This document shows, one piece after another, positions 43,684-55,509 of a DNA stretch of 64,000 nt (position 1 is the first letter of the stretch; each line of letters begins with the position of its first letter). Made by a program: the position numbers and the translations under genes. The notes under the pieces are model-generated. The model was not told the origin of the DNA. It was given only the letters and a program-made list of their open reading frames with translations, and did no database searches. The stretch is from Zygnema cylindricum. Lineage: Eukaryota; Streptophyta; Zygnematophyceae; Zygnematales; Zygnemataceae. The stretch covers positions 62,001 through 126,000 of the forward strand of contig JBBHKE010001697.1 of the NCBI GenBank assembly GCA_037447655.1, given 5' to 3'.

Positions 43684-44128
43684 TGACACGTGGCCACTAA
43701 AATGGTACGGACTTATGTGTACCTTTGCACTCGACTCGTATTCAAATATTTGTTTAATGGTTTTTGTCATTTTGACAAATGACCTAGGAACGGGACTCGT
43801 CCGTACAAAGCGTGAGTATCATCTAGAAATATAGAATCTTGGATATCTTCAGATATCGACATAAATAAAAAAACAAATCATTTTCTGTTTTAGGACGATG
43901 GGCGGTGACATGTCTTTTGTTGAAAATCTTGTCGTGATATTCTATCACAACTACGTACTTCAAGGAAGCATGCAGTCGACGACTTTCCATATTTGTTGAC
44001 TTTTTACCTCTCGAGATAGCTGTAAAATACTCTTCTGTATTATTAGCCGTCCAATCAGCAGCAACAAAGTGACAAAACCTGTACAATTTCAGGATTGTAC
44101 AAATAAATATTTTCGTGATCTAATTTCG

Positions 44129-44835
44129 GGCGTGTCCCCATGTGTTCAAGTAAGGGATTTTTTCCGTCGTTTTTAAAAAAAATGGGACTTCCTACTTGAA
44201 AATATTACACCGTACGAAAAATGGGCAAAAACTCAAATACATTTTGCGTCATCTTGAAACTAAAAAGGTACGGCTATTTGGCATTATTATCCTCGCGACC
44301 CACTTCCAGCTCATCTTCAAACTTGCACTGAAATCAAATCACGACCTGCTTTTAATCAAAATACTACTCTATTGACAAATAGAAAGTTTGGGTTGCACGT
44401 GTCAAAATTTTTCATTTGTTTTTTTGCAATTGGGAGAATACACGACAAAAAAATTGTTTGTCCGTTTGCTTTTGTTGTCCACTTGTGGGCGTCTACCAAT
44501 GTCATTTTGTAGACGTAAGCGATTGCTTATGTCGTTCACGTGTGGGCGTCAACAAATGACAGTTGGCATCTACGATTGTTTTAGTATGTCAAGAGCTCTT
44601 TGCGGCGTACAAATGTCCGCAGTTTGTTCCGAGATCGTTGGCGTCTACAAATGTCAGCAGTTTGTTGGCGTCTACAGGTGTCGCAAGTATTGGCGACGTG
44701 TACAATTGCCACATATTCAAAATACTGAACACGCAAGTAACGATTGACATAGGCACACTTTGAAAAGTACACCGTAAAATTAGAGCTAAATTCCAAAATA
44801 AAGTTTCAATATATCGGTTACATGGGGACACGCCC
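44129..44835. mobile_element. Harbinger-like MITE (family M1), second complete copy, 707 bp
   Basis: Starts GGGCGTGTCCCCATGTG and ends ACATGGGGACACGCCC. TTA follows on the right and TTC stands on the left (one substitution). It is oriented opposite to the copy at 42676. The unoccupied site is visible in both arms of the large inverted repeat (about 49735-49755 and 56950-56975). Confidence 0.85.
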
Positions 44836-45349
44836 TTAGTCTTTCCTTAATTGAGCGTCGTACATATTCCTATTCCGTAATCAACGGGCATTTATACAGT
44901 AGTACTTAGCGCGAAGTAACTGTACGCCCTGTTTGTCTGTTCGTCCGTGACTTTTCATCAATTGTGATTGGCTGCTTAAGTACCAGCTTCCTTGGCAGTC
45001 GGTTATTTTTTATTCTACGTTTGTGAGTGGTTGGGTGACTTTTTCAAACGTTTTTGAATGGCTGCGTGAGAGTTGTGACACGCTTGACCGCCTGTCGATT
45101 TTTTTTTTTAGCGGCATTCGCTGTGATTTTCGCAATTCGCTTATGATTGGCTACGTCCGAGCTGGAAGGTCAGTTTCTATTTTCCGAGAAATCAAATCTA
45201 TTGTTTCGCCTTCGCTGCCGTGAGTTTCGCGATTCTTTCAAAGTTTCTGATTGGTTGGGTGAGTGTTGGTCAGTCGCCTATGTTGCATCACATGTAGTCA
45301 GTAATATTTTTAACGCTCATGTCCTATGTAGCACGTGCAGTATACAGTA

Positions 45350-45548
45350 CACCTTGAATCGTTGTTAGCGTATATAAATTATTAGTGTAATGAAAAAATT
45401 AGCGTCATTAATTCTAATTTAGTGCCAAGAGACGTGGCAGATTATGGTCCACGTCATTAAATAGTGTAATTTATTATATTTCAGGTATCAATGTCAAAAT
45501 TTTGGGGTGCCGATGTAGCGTACATAAGGTTAATAACGATTCACGGTG
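45350..45548. mobile_element. Tc1/mariner-like MITE (199 bp) with recognisable empty site
   Basis: Starts CACCTTGAATCG and ends CGATTCACGGTG, flanked by TA on both sides (45348-45349, 45549-45550). The left arm has CAGTACTTGCAATTTTCGG without the insertion (about 50222-50240), which confirms the ends and the TA duplication. Confidence 0.85.
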
Positions 45549-45700
45549 TACTTGCAATTTTTCGGCTCTCGGAGGGTTGGTGGGTCTGTGAGTCCGAGGA
45601 AGCGCACCCGTCCACGTCATCCCCCTTTAATTTGGTTTTGCTACGCGCCGCGCCGCGCGACCCCTTACATGTATGTCTATATGTTAAAAAAAATCTGTTA

Positions 45701-46082
45701 GGGAATTGCTAATCGCAGAGACAATTTTTGTTGCGCGCTGGTAGTTATCAAAAATTGTACATTTGAATTACAATTTAGTACAGGTTTCTTACCTTTGAGT
45801 TCAGATTTGACGGTCAATCCGTCAAACAAATTTGACTAGAGAAATATTGTAATGACGGTTAACCGTATTTGGAAATTTGGGGGTTTTGAAGGAAATCATT
45901 TACTCTAATTTGTTTTTCAAAGTGTTTTTATTAATTCTATTTGAGAATTTGGGTAAAAAAACGGGCTACCGCAATTAGAGTCATTGACGCTAATTGCGAT
46001 TCATGGTGTAGTTTTTCACTTCACGTAATCTCTAGTGTGCGAGCTAGTGTTGGGTGTCGAGGACCATTTGCCGGTATTCGAT
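45701..46082. other. Unassigned; contains MITE-terminal motif pair
   Basis: At 45968-46010 two copies of the GCAATTAGNGTNA / GACGCTAATTGCGATTC motif stand close together, ending GGTGTA. This looks like a collapsed or truncated Tc1/mariner-like MITE. Otherwise nothing is recognised. Confidence 0.4.
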
Positions 46083-46200
46083 ATATATCGAATTTTAAGA
46101 ACTTGATAATCGAAGTATCGCTTCGATATATCGATTATCAAAATATCCCGATATACTGCCATTATATCGGATCGCCGATATATCGAAGCTTCACAAAAAA
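46083..46200. repeat. ATCGATAT-rich palindromic cluster
   Basis: Repeated ATATCGA/TCGATATA and GATAATCG/CGATTATC words form several hairpins. Related words cluster at 52000-52145 and 52483-52510. Confidence 0.65.
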
Positions 46201-46239
46201 AATAATAAAAAAATCTTGTAAGTTGCTACTGCTACTAGT

Positions 46240-46515
46240 ACTATTGCTGCTACGAGTACTATTGCCAATGCAACTGGTAGTACTAGCTGATGTTGCTGCA
46301 AGTACTAGTGCTATTACAGATGGTAGTGTTAGATGGTGTTGTTGCCAGTACTAGCTGCTGGTAGGACTAGTTGCCGCACCTGGTAGCCCTAGCTGCTGCA
46401 GCTGATAGCTCTAGGTGTTGTAGATGGTAGCTCTAGCAGCTGCACATGATAGCACTAGCTGCTCCACCTGGTAGCCCTAGCTATTGCAGCTGGTAGCTCT
46501 AGGTGTTGAATGTAT
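46240..46515. repeat. Degenerate minisatellite (TGGTAGCCCTAGCTGCTGCA)
   Basis: Units of roughly 27-36 bases built around GGTAG(C/T)NCTAG(C/G)TGCTG recur about nine times with decay towards the left. Confidence 0.75.
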
Positions 46516-46689
46516 AACATGTGCAACTCTTTAGTAATAATTATCAAATGCAAAGCTTGCTCATTTTTCTTTCAAAAATTTGCATCTGCCGCAACAAGAG
46601 GTCCATCAACTACATCAAATAATTTCATTTGAACAAAGTAGGATTTAACTAGATCTTCCCTATGAAGATACTCACGTCCATTTAAAATC

Positions 46690-46842
46690 GGTATTACAAG
46701 TGATTGAAGAGTACGAATACACTCTTATTTTCACACTAATTCAGGTTAGTAATGAACCGACCTCTACCAAATTAATCTAAGTCTTAAAATCTCTCCCTCA
46801 CACCCGAGGCATAGAGAGGAGTAAAGCTTTCCAGAAACAACA
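46690..46842 (-). mobile_element. Copia LTR end fragment related to copia C
   Basis: In element orientation it starts TGTTGTTTCTGGAAAGC and continues CTCCTCTCTATGCCTCGGG, matching the start of the C LTR (TGTTGGTTTCGGAAACC...CTCTCAGTATCTCG). The rest of the LTR is not recognisable leftward. Confidence 0.5.
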
Positions 46843-46886
46843 AATCTTCGGAGACATTTTTGAAAAATATGTACAAACGTTTCTTC

Positions 46887-47117
46887 ATTAGAGTATATTT
46901 CTTATCTATATGAATGTTGGTAATTTTTTAGCCACTTAAAACATTTGTTTTTCATACATATGTGTCTGATTTTTTGTTTGAGACCTTCAATGAAAAGTTG
47001 GGAATCTTACCTTTCAATTGCCACAATCACATCCTTAATCCGACAAGTATCTGTGAAGAAAAGATGTTTTAAACGACAAAATAAACATTGAGAATACTGT
47101 AGTAGCGATATACAGTG
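46887..47117. mobile_element. Tc1/mariner-like MITE, diverged copy
   Basis: The interior matches the copies at 1142 and 1357 (AGCCACTTAAAACAT..., GGGAATCTTACCTTTCAATTG, AAGATGTTTTAAACGAC). The right end GCGATATACAGTG is followed by TA. The left terminus is decayed. Confidence 0.65.
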
Positions 47118-47390
47118 TACTCTAGCCTACTGTACTTGTAAGCGAGTACGTTTCATGTAAATTCCCTCACATGGAGACTCCCTTTTAGTGCGTCAAGAAT
47201 GTAGGGTTTTTGCTTCATCAGTCCAATAACATTTCTCTTGACTTCGCTAGTCAACAAAAAATGTTATTTTTGAGATCATTAATTGGCTTTGGAAAATACT
47301 TCATTTATTTGACACTGTCTTCTTTGTTCTCGTAGTCTTTAGACATTTTTTTTTTCATTAATGATGTCTTGTTGGTTTAATCTTTCAAAC
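47118..47390. other. Unassigned interval left of the large inverted repeat
   Basis: Nothing recognised in about 270 bases. Confidence 0.4.
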
Positions 47391-47393
47391 TTA

Positions 47394-48521
<1,128 letters not shown>

Positions 48522-48691
48522 TTATAGCTGATTTCGGATTTTCTAGTCGCTTTCGTAGTCTTTAAACGTTTTTTGATTTTTTCCTTTTGAATCTGGATGG
48601 TTTTTCCATCGCAAGTTTTGCAATTAAGTTTCTTTACGTTTTCCTGATCCAGTTTCTTAAAACGGGCCAAAAAAATGCAGCATTCAATTGC

Positions 48692-49305
48692 CGCATTCAC
48701 ACAAGAAATGGATGATGAATAAAATGAGGAAACGAATGATCCCGTACCATTCATTCCTCAAAAAAACAAAAATAGAGGCGCCAAACAGGTCGACCGCTAG
48801 GCTGTCAACCTTTTTAGAGCGCAGTGACAGACAAAATATACGATTTAGAGCGTAGGGACGGACAAAACATATGGTCAAGTGTGTCAAAACTTGACAACTA
48901 TGGTAAGTCATCTTCTTTTCCGGAAAACCTTTTCTGAATGTAGAAATCCGACGTTGAAAAAACATGGTCGTATCCGAAATGAATAATCCGTACTGTAACT
49001 AAATTTTCTAAAATGCTAACCCGTAAACAACTGCCAATCAAAATCATCTAAAAAAGAACGTAAAAAAATGTAAACTTGAAACTTCTTTGAAACTTTGACG
49101 AAACGTCCTCCCACCTTCTAACAGGTGAAAAACGATGGTTTGGTACGGACGGATTTGAATCATCGGCGACAAATCGTACGGCAACATGAATCACATCGCG
49201 ATGTTTTTGTTGACGTGAGTTAGATGTCAAAGACGATTCACGTCCAAACAAAAAAAAAGGACATTCGTTTCCTCATCTCATTCATCATCCATTTGAGGTA
49301 GATGC
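48692..49305. mobile_element. hAT-like TIR element, left-arm copy
   Basis: CGCATTCACACAAGAAATGG...GAGGAAACGAATG at the left mirrors CATTCGTTTCCTCATCTCA...CCATTT at 49262-49293. It is homologous to the better preserved right-arm copy 57411-58013. The right terminus is decayed. Confidence 0.6.
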
Positions 49306-49859
49306 AACCGTGCTTCAACTGAAATTAAGTGACACGTGGGCCACTAAAATGTACGGACATGTAACCACACTCGGCGTGTTCAAATATCTGTTTGTATTTT
49401 GACAAATGAACTAGGAATGGTACTCATCCGTACAAATCGTGAGTATCTACAAACACCGAATTATGGAGATCTTCAGAAAGTGACAAAAATATCAAAACCA
49501 ATCTTTTCTGTTATAGGACGGTGGGCGTTGACTTGTCTTTTGTGGAAATCCTGGTCGTGATATTCTGTCACGACTACGTGCTTCAAGGAAGCATTCAGCC
49601 AAAGTCTTCCAGTTTTGTTGACTTTTTCTCTCGAGCATTCGATCTAAAATGCGCCTATTGTAAGCCGTCTAATCATCAGCAACAAAGTGACAAAAACCGT
49701 ACAGGTTCACGATACTACAAATAAATATTTTCATGAACAAATATAATCTTTCCATAAATTGAGCGTCGTACATATTCCTATTCCGTAATCATCGGGCATC
49801 TATAGCACTAAGCGCGAAGCGACCGTACGTTTTGTCTGTCTCTGTCCGCGACTTTTTAA

Positions 49860-50150
49860 TCGACTGTGATTGGCTGTTTGAGTACCAGCTTCGCTGGCAG
49901 TCGGTTATTTTTAATTCTACGTTTGTGAGTGGCTGCGCGACTTTTTCAAACTTTTTTGAATGGCTGCGTGAGAGCCGTGACACGCTTGACCGCCTGTCGG
50001 TTTTGTTTTTTAGCGGCATCCGCCGTGATTTTCGCAATTCTCAGTTTCTTTTTTCCGGGAAATCAAATCTTTTGTTTCGCCGTCGCTGCCGTGAGTTTCG
50101 TGATTCAATCAACGTTTCCGATTGGTTGCGTGAGTGCTGGGCTGTCGCCT
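49860..50150. promoter_or_regulatory. Cluster of inverted CCAAT motifs (ATTGG) in the left arm
   Basis: TGATTGGCTGTTTGAG, GAATGGCTGCGTGAG and CGATTGGTTGCGTGAG recur at about 100-base spacing. ATTGG is the reverse of the CCAAT box. The cluster is preserved in the right arm and in the copy at 44960-45260. A regulatory role is inference. Confidence 0.35.
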
Positions 50151-51029
50151 CTTTTGCATCACACGTAGTCATTAATTTTTTTTACTGCTCATGTATTTAG
50201 CTCGTGCAATGTACAGTACAGTACAGTACTTGCAATTTTCGGCCCCCCGAGGCTCGGTGGATCTTTGAGCGTCCACGTCGCCCCCCTTTAATTTCGTTTT
50301 GCTACGCGCCGCGCCGCGCGACCCCTTACATGTATGTATATATGTTTAGGGTTTTTTATTATTTGTGTTTTTGTTTATTAACGGTAATAGCGATTCACGG
50401 TGTTACTTTAAATATGTGACAGTTGTAGACGTCTCCAAAACTTGCGACACCTGTAAAGGCCAACAAACTTCTAAAAGTCGTAGACGCCAACAAAGTGCGG
50501 ACATTGGCGGACGCTGACACGTGGACAAAATAAGCAATCGCGTACGTCTACAAATGGCTCTTTGTCAAAGTGACATCGAATGTTCTTCGTGACATTGTAG
50601 ACGTGAAATTCCGTACAGCCAAACAAACATACAAATTGTTTCAGACAAACACATTGTTTCGTGTAAAATTTTCGAAGGACGTTTTACGCGTGCGATAACG
50701 ATTCTCTATTCGACTATCGGCTATTACTTCTATTAAAATAAATTCGCGAGTCGTTTTTAATAAAAGTGTGAAGTTGACCTGGACGTGGGTCGAAAGGTAC
50801 GCTCGAAGTTAAAAATCGACGTCAGTTATCGTTGTTCACCAGAGACGAAGGCGACTACAATGCTTTGCCCTTTTAGAAAAAGGGCAAAGCAAAAAGGACG
50901 CGAAATGTACTTTTGGTTCTTTGCCCATTTTCGTACGGAGTACGATGTTTTCGTTGCAAGTTCCATTTTCTATGAAAACGAACGACGGAAAAAATACTTT
51001 CTTTGACCACATGGGCACAACCGCTTAAG

Positions 51030-51162
51030 TCGTACACTTCAAGGTTAAATCGTACAATAAAAATTTCCCAAAATATTGTACGAATGGTACGATTTACCCT
51101 TCGAAGAAGGGTAAGCTTCGGTAGGGCGAATGATCCTGAGAGCGAGAGAAAGAAAGAGAGAA

Positions 51163-51195
<33 letters not shown>

Positions 51196-51250
51196 GAGAG
51201 CGAAAGAGAGAGAGAGAGAGAGAGAGAAAAAGAGAAAGATAGAGATTCGG
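51030..51250. repeat. TACGATTTACCC hairpin and (GA)n tract, left arm inner end
   Basis: TTAAATCGTACAATA is mirrored by TATTGTACGAATGGTACGAT. It is followed by GAGAGAAAG repeats at 51140-51242. The right arm has the same hairpin, but a 12-bp CCGAATCTCGAT repeat in place of most GA units. Confidence 0.7.
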
Positions 51251-51366
51251 ATTCGTTTCTCTTTGCCCGATTCTAAACAAATGGAAGGAAACGATAGTTA
51301 TAAACGAATAAAGGTAATTTTTTCTTTCTTTCTTTTCTTTTCTTTCTTACTTTCCATTTGCCATGC

Positions 51367-51376
51367 NNNNNNNNNN
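51367..51376. other. Assembly gap (10 N)
   Basis: Ten N lie exactly at the inner end of the left arm. Order, distance and orientation across this point are scaffolding inferences, not read sequence. Confidence 1.
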
Positions 51377-51704
51377 CCCGTTACATGATATAGGTATTCT
51401 ACACTATTATTTCTTTAATTTACAAGCTGTTTGCCGAATAACCGCGTGAAGATTATTGTATAACATTTCGAATGAAAAGCTACGCATGAATCTCCGCATG
51501 AAAATCTACGCATGAAAAAATTTGCACTTTACAATATGTTATTAGAAGTGCGCCAATAAGCCGTTTGTCGAACATTTAATTTCTTTATTATCACATCTTA
51601 TGGATATAGTACATTGCCCATTTTTTTTTTTTTGAAAAACTTAGTGATGATTAATTGAATGATCTACCGACATTTTTTTTCCTAAGGCAAGCTACAAAAA
51701 AGTA

Positions 51705-51911
51705 CACCGTGTATCGTTCTTAGCGTTAATGACACTACATTGGTGTCCCTAAATTCTACCCCTAACATTAATGACACTACTAGTTTTTATCTTAACCCTA
51801 AATCTTTAGTTGGTTTAGAATAAACCGCGTCAAACAAACTGAATTAAAATTAATAACACTATCGTAAAACCTATCCGAACAAATTCTTGACTCGAATAAT
51901 GATTCACAATA
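51705..51911. mobile_element. Tc1/mariner-like MITE in the spacer
   Basis: Starts CACCGTGTATCG after TA. The far end reads AATAATGATTCACAATA followed by TA-containing sequence. Length is about 205 bases, matching the family. The interior is diverged. Confidence 0.55.
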
Positions 51912-53336
51912 TACAATTTTACCTTTCGATTGTGATGTCACGATTGAAAATCAAAAGAGTGACGAGAAAGTTACTTCAACTACGTGACAAAATATTTAAC
52001 ACCGATATCGATGGGCACTCGATATCTCGATATTGTTTTATATCGAACAAGATTTGCCGATAATCGACGCGTACACTTTTAAAGGGACTCTATAATCAAT
52101 ATATTGAACCGATAACTAATATCTTCAGTTACCACAATATATCGATATTGATATTGCCATATCCTCAAGATCTGTACTATCATAACAATTTTGGTTCTTA
52201 GACCGTCGAGATTCAAGCAAATTCTCAATACTATTATTCTCAATACCAATAATGAATAGCCGTATAACAAAAATTGAGTGTATCACATGTCTAAAGTTCT
52301 ACCTTAACTTTCATTTTCCAAATTTTCTCCATAAAATTTGGCGCCAATCAACGTTTCGGTCAAAATTGGAAAAAATATGCTTCCTGTTTGTTAACAATTT
52401 ATGTTCTAATCACATTTCGTATATTGATCAGTCATCATCGCCAGATATTTATTCGCAAACTATAAAAATTTGAATTTTCGGTGCTGCAATACCACAATAC
52501 ATTGATATCGCGATATTTCGAGCTCAACTTCTAACACTAGGATACAACATTAGGATTTAGCTTCACATAATTGTCCATTTTGTCTTTCTAAAGATTTTCA
52601 ATTGATGTAGAATTTCTACAAAAACTCTATCTAGAGAATGGAATTGCCGCAATTTTTTCCCTTTTCACTTTACTCTTTGTTTTCTCGCCACAAAATATTA
52701 AGAATGGCAAAAGGAAAAGTGTCTTGCGTTTTCCACTACCTTGTGACCGTTTCAATCTCGTGAAATTCAAAATAGAATGACGAAATTAAAATGAAGTCAA
52801 ATCCAGTCCAATCGCATCCAAACATCGGGAGATCAAGTTGTACTATAGAACAAACCAACTTGTAATTTATGAGACAAACCAAATTATACAAAACTTAAAT
52901 AAAATCCAATTCTAGAAATGCAATGCATAAGTAAATGTCTTCTATTTTTCAATCAAATCCTATGAATACAAAAAATCTAACCTTGTGATTCTCGTTGAAT
53001 ATGAGATACTTTGCAGTTGTCAAATATTCTTACGCCGATATACCCAAATGGATAATATTCTAAAACGAATGCGGTGACTATGAATAATATGATGGGCAGT
53101 ATAGTTCTTCGAGTTGCAAGAAACAGAGCGCACTCAGCTTAAAGTTAAAACTAAAAACCATTAAATTCAACAAAAAGGGATCCAAACGGACACCGCCACA
53201 CATCTCACAACATCAAAATGATTGAAAACATCTAGAATATAAGAGAGCTCGCAATCGTCACAAATGTCGAAAACATCAATTTAGACATTTGGAATGTAAG
53301 TGTCAAAAGCGGTGCACATCAAGAATGTCACAAACA
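51912..53336. other. Spacer, no gene seen; ATCGATAT-like clusters
   Basis: ATATCGATATTGATATTG-type words lie at 52000-52145 and TTGATATCGCGATATTTCG at 52490-52508. The rest is AT-rich and without a recognisable frame. Confidence 0.5.
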
Positions 53337-53800
53337 TAACAATTATCGAGGGTGTCATAAATGCCATGGATGCCACAAATGTCACAAATGTTACAATCGT
53401 CATGAATGTTCCAGTTGTCACACGTTAAAAATGTCATGTATGTCATGAATATCATGAATGTCATAAATTTCATAAATGTCACAAATGTCACAAATGTCAT
53501 AAAGGTCACAAAGGTCACAAATGTCATAAAGGTCACAAAGGTCACTAAGGTCACAAATGTCGTGAATATCATGAATGTCATAAATTTCATAAATGTCACA
53601 AATGTCACAAATGTCATAAAGGTCACAAATGTCGAGGATGTCACAAATTCCACAAATGTTACAAATTTCACAAATGTTACAAATGTCCAAAATGTCAAGG
53701 ATATCAGAAATGTCACAAATATCATGAATGTCATGAATGTCACAAATGTCACAAATGTGATGAATGTCACAAATGTGATGAATGTCACAAATGTCAATCA
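53337..53800. repeat. 9-bp minisatellite (ATGTCACAA)
   Basis: About 50 units of ATGTCACAA with variants ATGTCATAA, AGGTCACAA and ATTTCATAA, plus a longer-range duplication of about 100 bases (53440-53530 and 53560-53625). A period divisible by three keeps frames open on both strands (V-T-N and D-I-C repeats), which are not genes. Confidence 0.9.
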
Positions 53801-54180
53801 GAAATTTATGTTGGCCATAAATCCACTTCATTGCCGCAGGTACTAATTATATTAATACTATTACATTAATTGCAGGTACTAATCCCCGCATGTTTATCGC
53901 CCAGTCAGCGCGGTATTGCTATTTATTTGGGAGGTAAAATTCCGCATTTGAAATCGTTGACTTGACACATCCTGACTTAATTAATGACGACTTTACGCGA
54001 TGTATCGTTTGCGATTTCGATCGATAAACATCCATACTAAAAAGGTATAGATTTGGACATTTCGGTCGTTTTTTTGACAATATTTGATTTTGTGTGGTCA
54101 ATAGATCCTCTGAAGTGAAATTAACAATCGGGATTTTATAATTTTCTGCCTGGAATGCCTACCGATTGGCGGAAAAAGAA
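53801..54180. other. Spacer end, no gene seen
   Basis: Contains a duplicated AGGTACTAAT word around 53838-53880. Nothing else is recognised before the GA-rich tract. Confidence 0.4.
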
Positions 54181-54189
54181 GATCAGAGA

Positions 54190-54380
54190 AGGCGAGAGAG
54201 AGAGAGAGAGTGGCACGGACGAAGGGAGCGAGAGGGAAGGAAGGAAGGAAGGAGAGAGGGAGAAGCTTTTGGAAAGGGACAAGGAGGAGAAGGCGATGGA
54301 GAGAGGGGGAGAAAGGGAGAGAGAGGGAGGTGGAGGGAGGGAGGGAGGGAGGGAGGGAGGGAGGGAAGGAAAGAGAAAGA
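54190..54380. repeat. (GA)n / (GGGA)n purine tract
   Basis: GAGAGA and GGAGGGAGG runs within the spacer just outside the right arm. The open frames on both strands are compositional. Confidence 0.85.
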
Positions 54381-54654
54381 CAACCTCGGATTCGAGCTCG
54401 AGGTGAAAGAGGGGTCGAGAGGCATTGGCAGCCAATGGGAGCACGAGAAATAAGAGCAGCCCGCATGACACGTGGCAGGCGCTGGAGATACCGCGAATCT
54501 GAAAGAGGACACGTGGAAAGGTAAGAGGAGGGAGGAAACACCGCATGGCAAATGCAAAGTAAAAAAGAAAAGAAAGAAAGAAAGAAAGAATTACCTTTAT
54601 TCGTCTACTATGATCGTTTCCTTCCATTTGTTTAAAATCGGGCAAAGAGAAACG

Positions 54655-54800
54655 AATCCGAATCTCGATCCGAATCTCTCTCTTTCTCTCTCTCTCGATC
54701 CGAATCTCGATCCGAATCTCGATCCGAATCTCGATCCGAATCTCTCTCCGAACCTCTCTCCGAATCTCTCTCTTTCTCTATTTCTCTTTCTTTCTCTCGC
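54655..54800. repeat. 12-bp minisatellite CCGAATCTCGAT in the right arm
   Basis: About eight units (CCGAATCTCGAT, later CCGAATCTCTCT) grade into CTCTTT repeats. At the equivalent left-arm position there is a GA/AAAG microsatellite with a single CCGAATCT word. Confidence 0.8.
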
Positions 54801-55509
54801 TCTCAGGATCGTTCGCCCTACCGAAGCTTACCCTTCTTTGAAGGGTAAATTGTACGATTCGTACAATATTTTGGGAGATTTTTATTGTACGATTTACCCT
54901 TTAGAAGCGTACGACTCAAGCGGTGGTGCCCATGTGGTCAAAGAAAGTATTTTTTCCGTCGTTCGTTTTCATAGAAAATGGAACTTGCAACGAAAAATCC
55001 GTACGCCGTACGAAAATGGGCAAAGAACCAAAAGTACATTCGCGTCCTTTTTTTAACTTCGAGCGTACCTTTCGACCCACGTCCAGGTCACAGCAAACTT
55101 TTATTAAAAACGACTCTCGAATTGATTTTAATAGAAGTAATAGCCGATTGACGAATAGAAAACGGAATCGCACGCGTAAAACGTCCTTCGAGAATTTTAT
55201 GTCGTAGGTGGGAGAGTACACGAAAAAATGTGTTTGTCCGTTTGCAAACAATTTTTATGTTTGTTTGGCTGTACGGAATTTCACGTCTACAATGTCACGA
55301 AGAACATTCGATGTCACTTTGACAAAGAGCCATTTGTAGACGTAACGCGATTAAATATTTTGTCCACGTGTCAGCGTTTGCCAATGTCCGCACTTTGTTG
55401 GCGTCTACGACTTTCAGCAGTTTGTTGGCCTTTACAGGTGTCGCAAGTTTTGGAGACGTCTACAACTGTCACATATTTGAAGTACACCATGAGTCGCTAT
55501 TACCGTTAA

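Larger units (their letters stand above)
43684..45700. repeat. Third, single-arm copy of the inverted-repeat unit
   Basis: Collinear with 49325-50335 of the left arm (GACACGTGG...CCACTAAAATG, GAGCGTCGTACATATTCC, GATTGGCTG..., ending CGCCGCGCCGCGCGACCCCT). It carries two insertions absent from the arms: the M1 element 44129-44835 and the MITE 45350-45548. Compared with the arms it is the more diverged copy. Confidence 0.8.

Noticed and set aside
53303-53846. Three overlapping frames of 137-164 codons with VTN or DIC repeats
   Set aside because: A nine-base minisatellite keeps frames open on both strands; no non-repeat protein sequence.
54155-54645. Several glutamate/arginine or serine/proline-rich frames
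   Set aside because: They fall on the GA tract and read on both strands.
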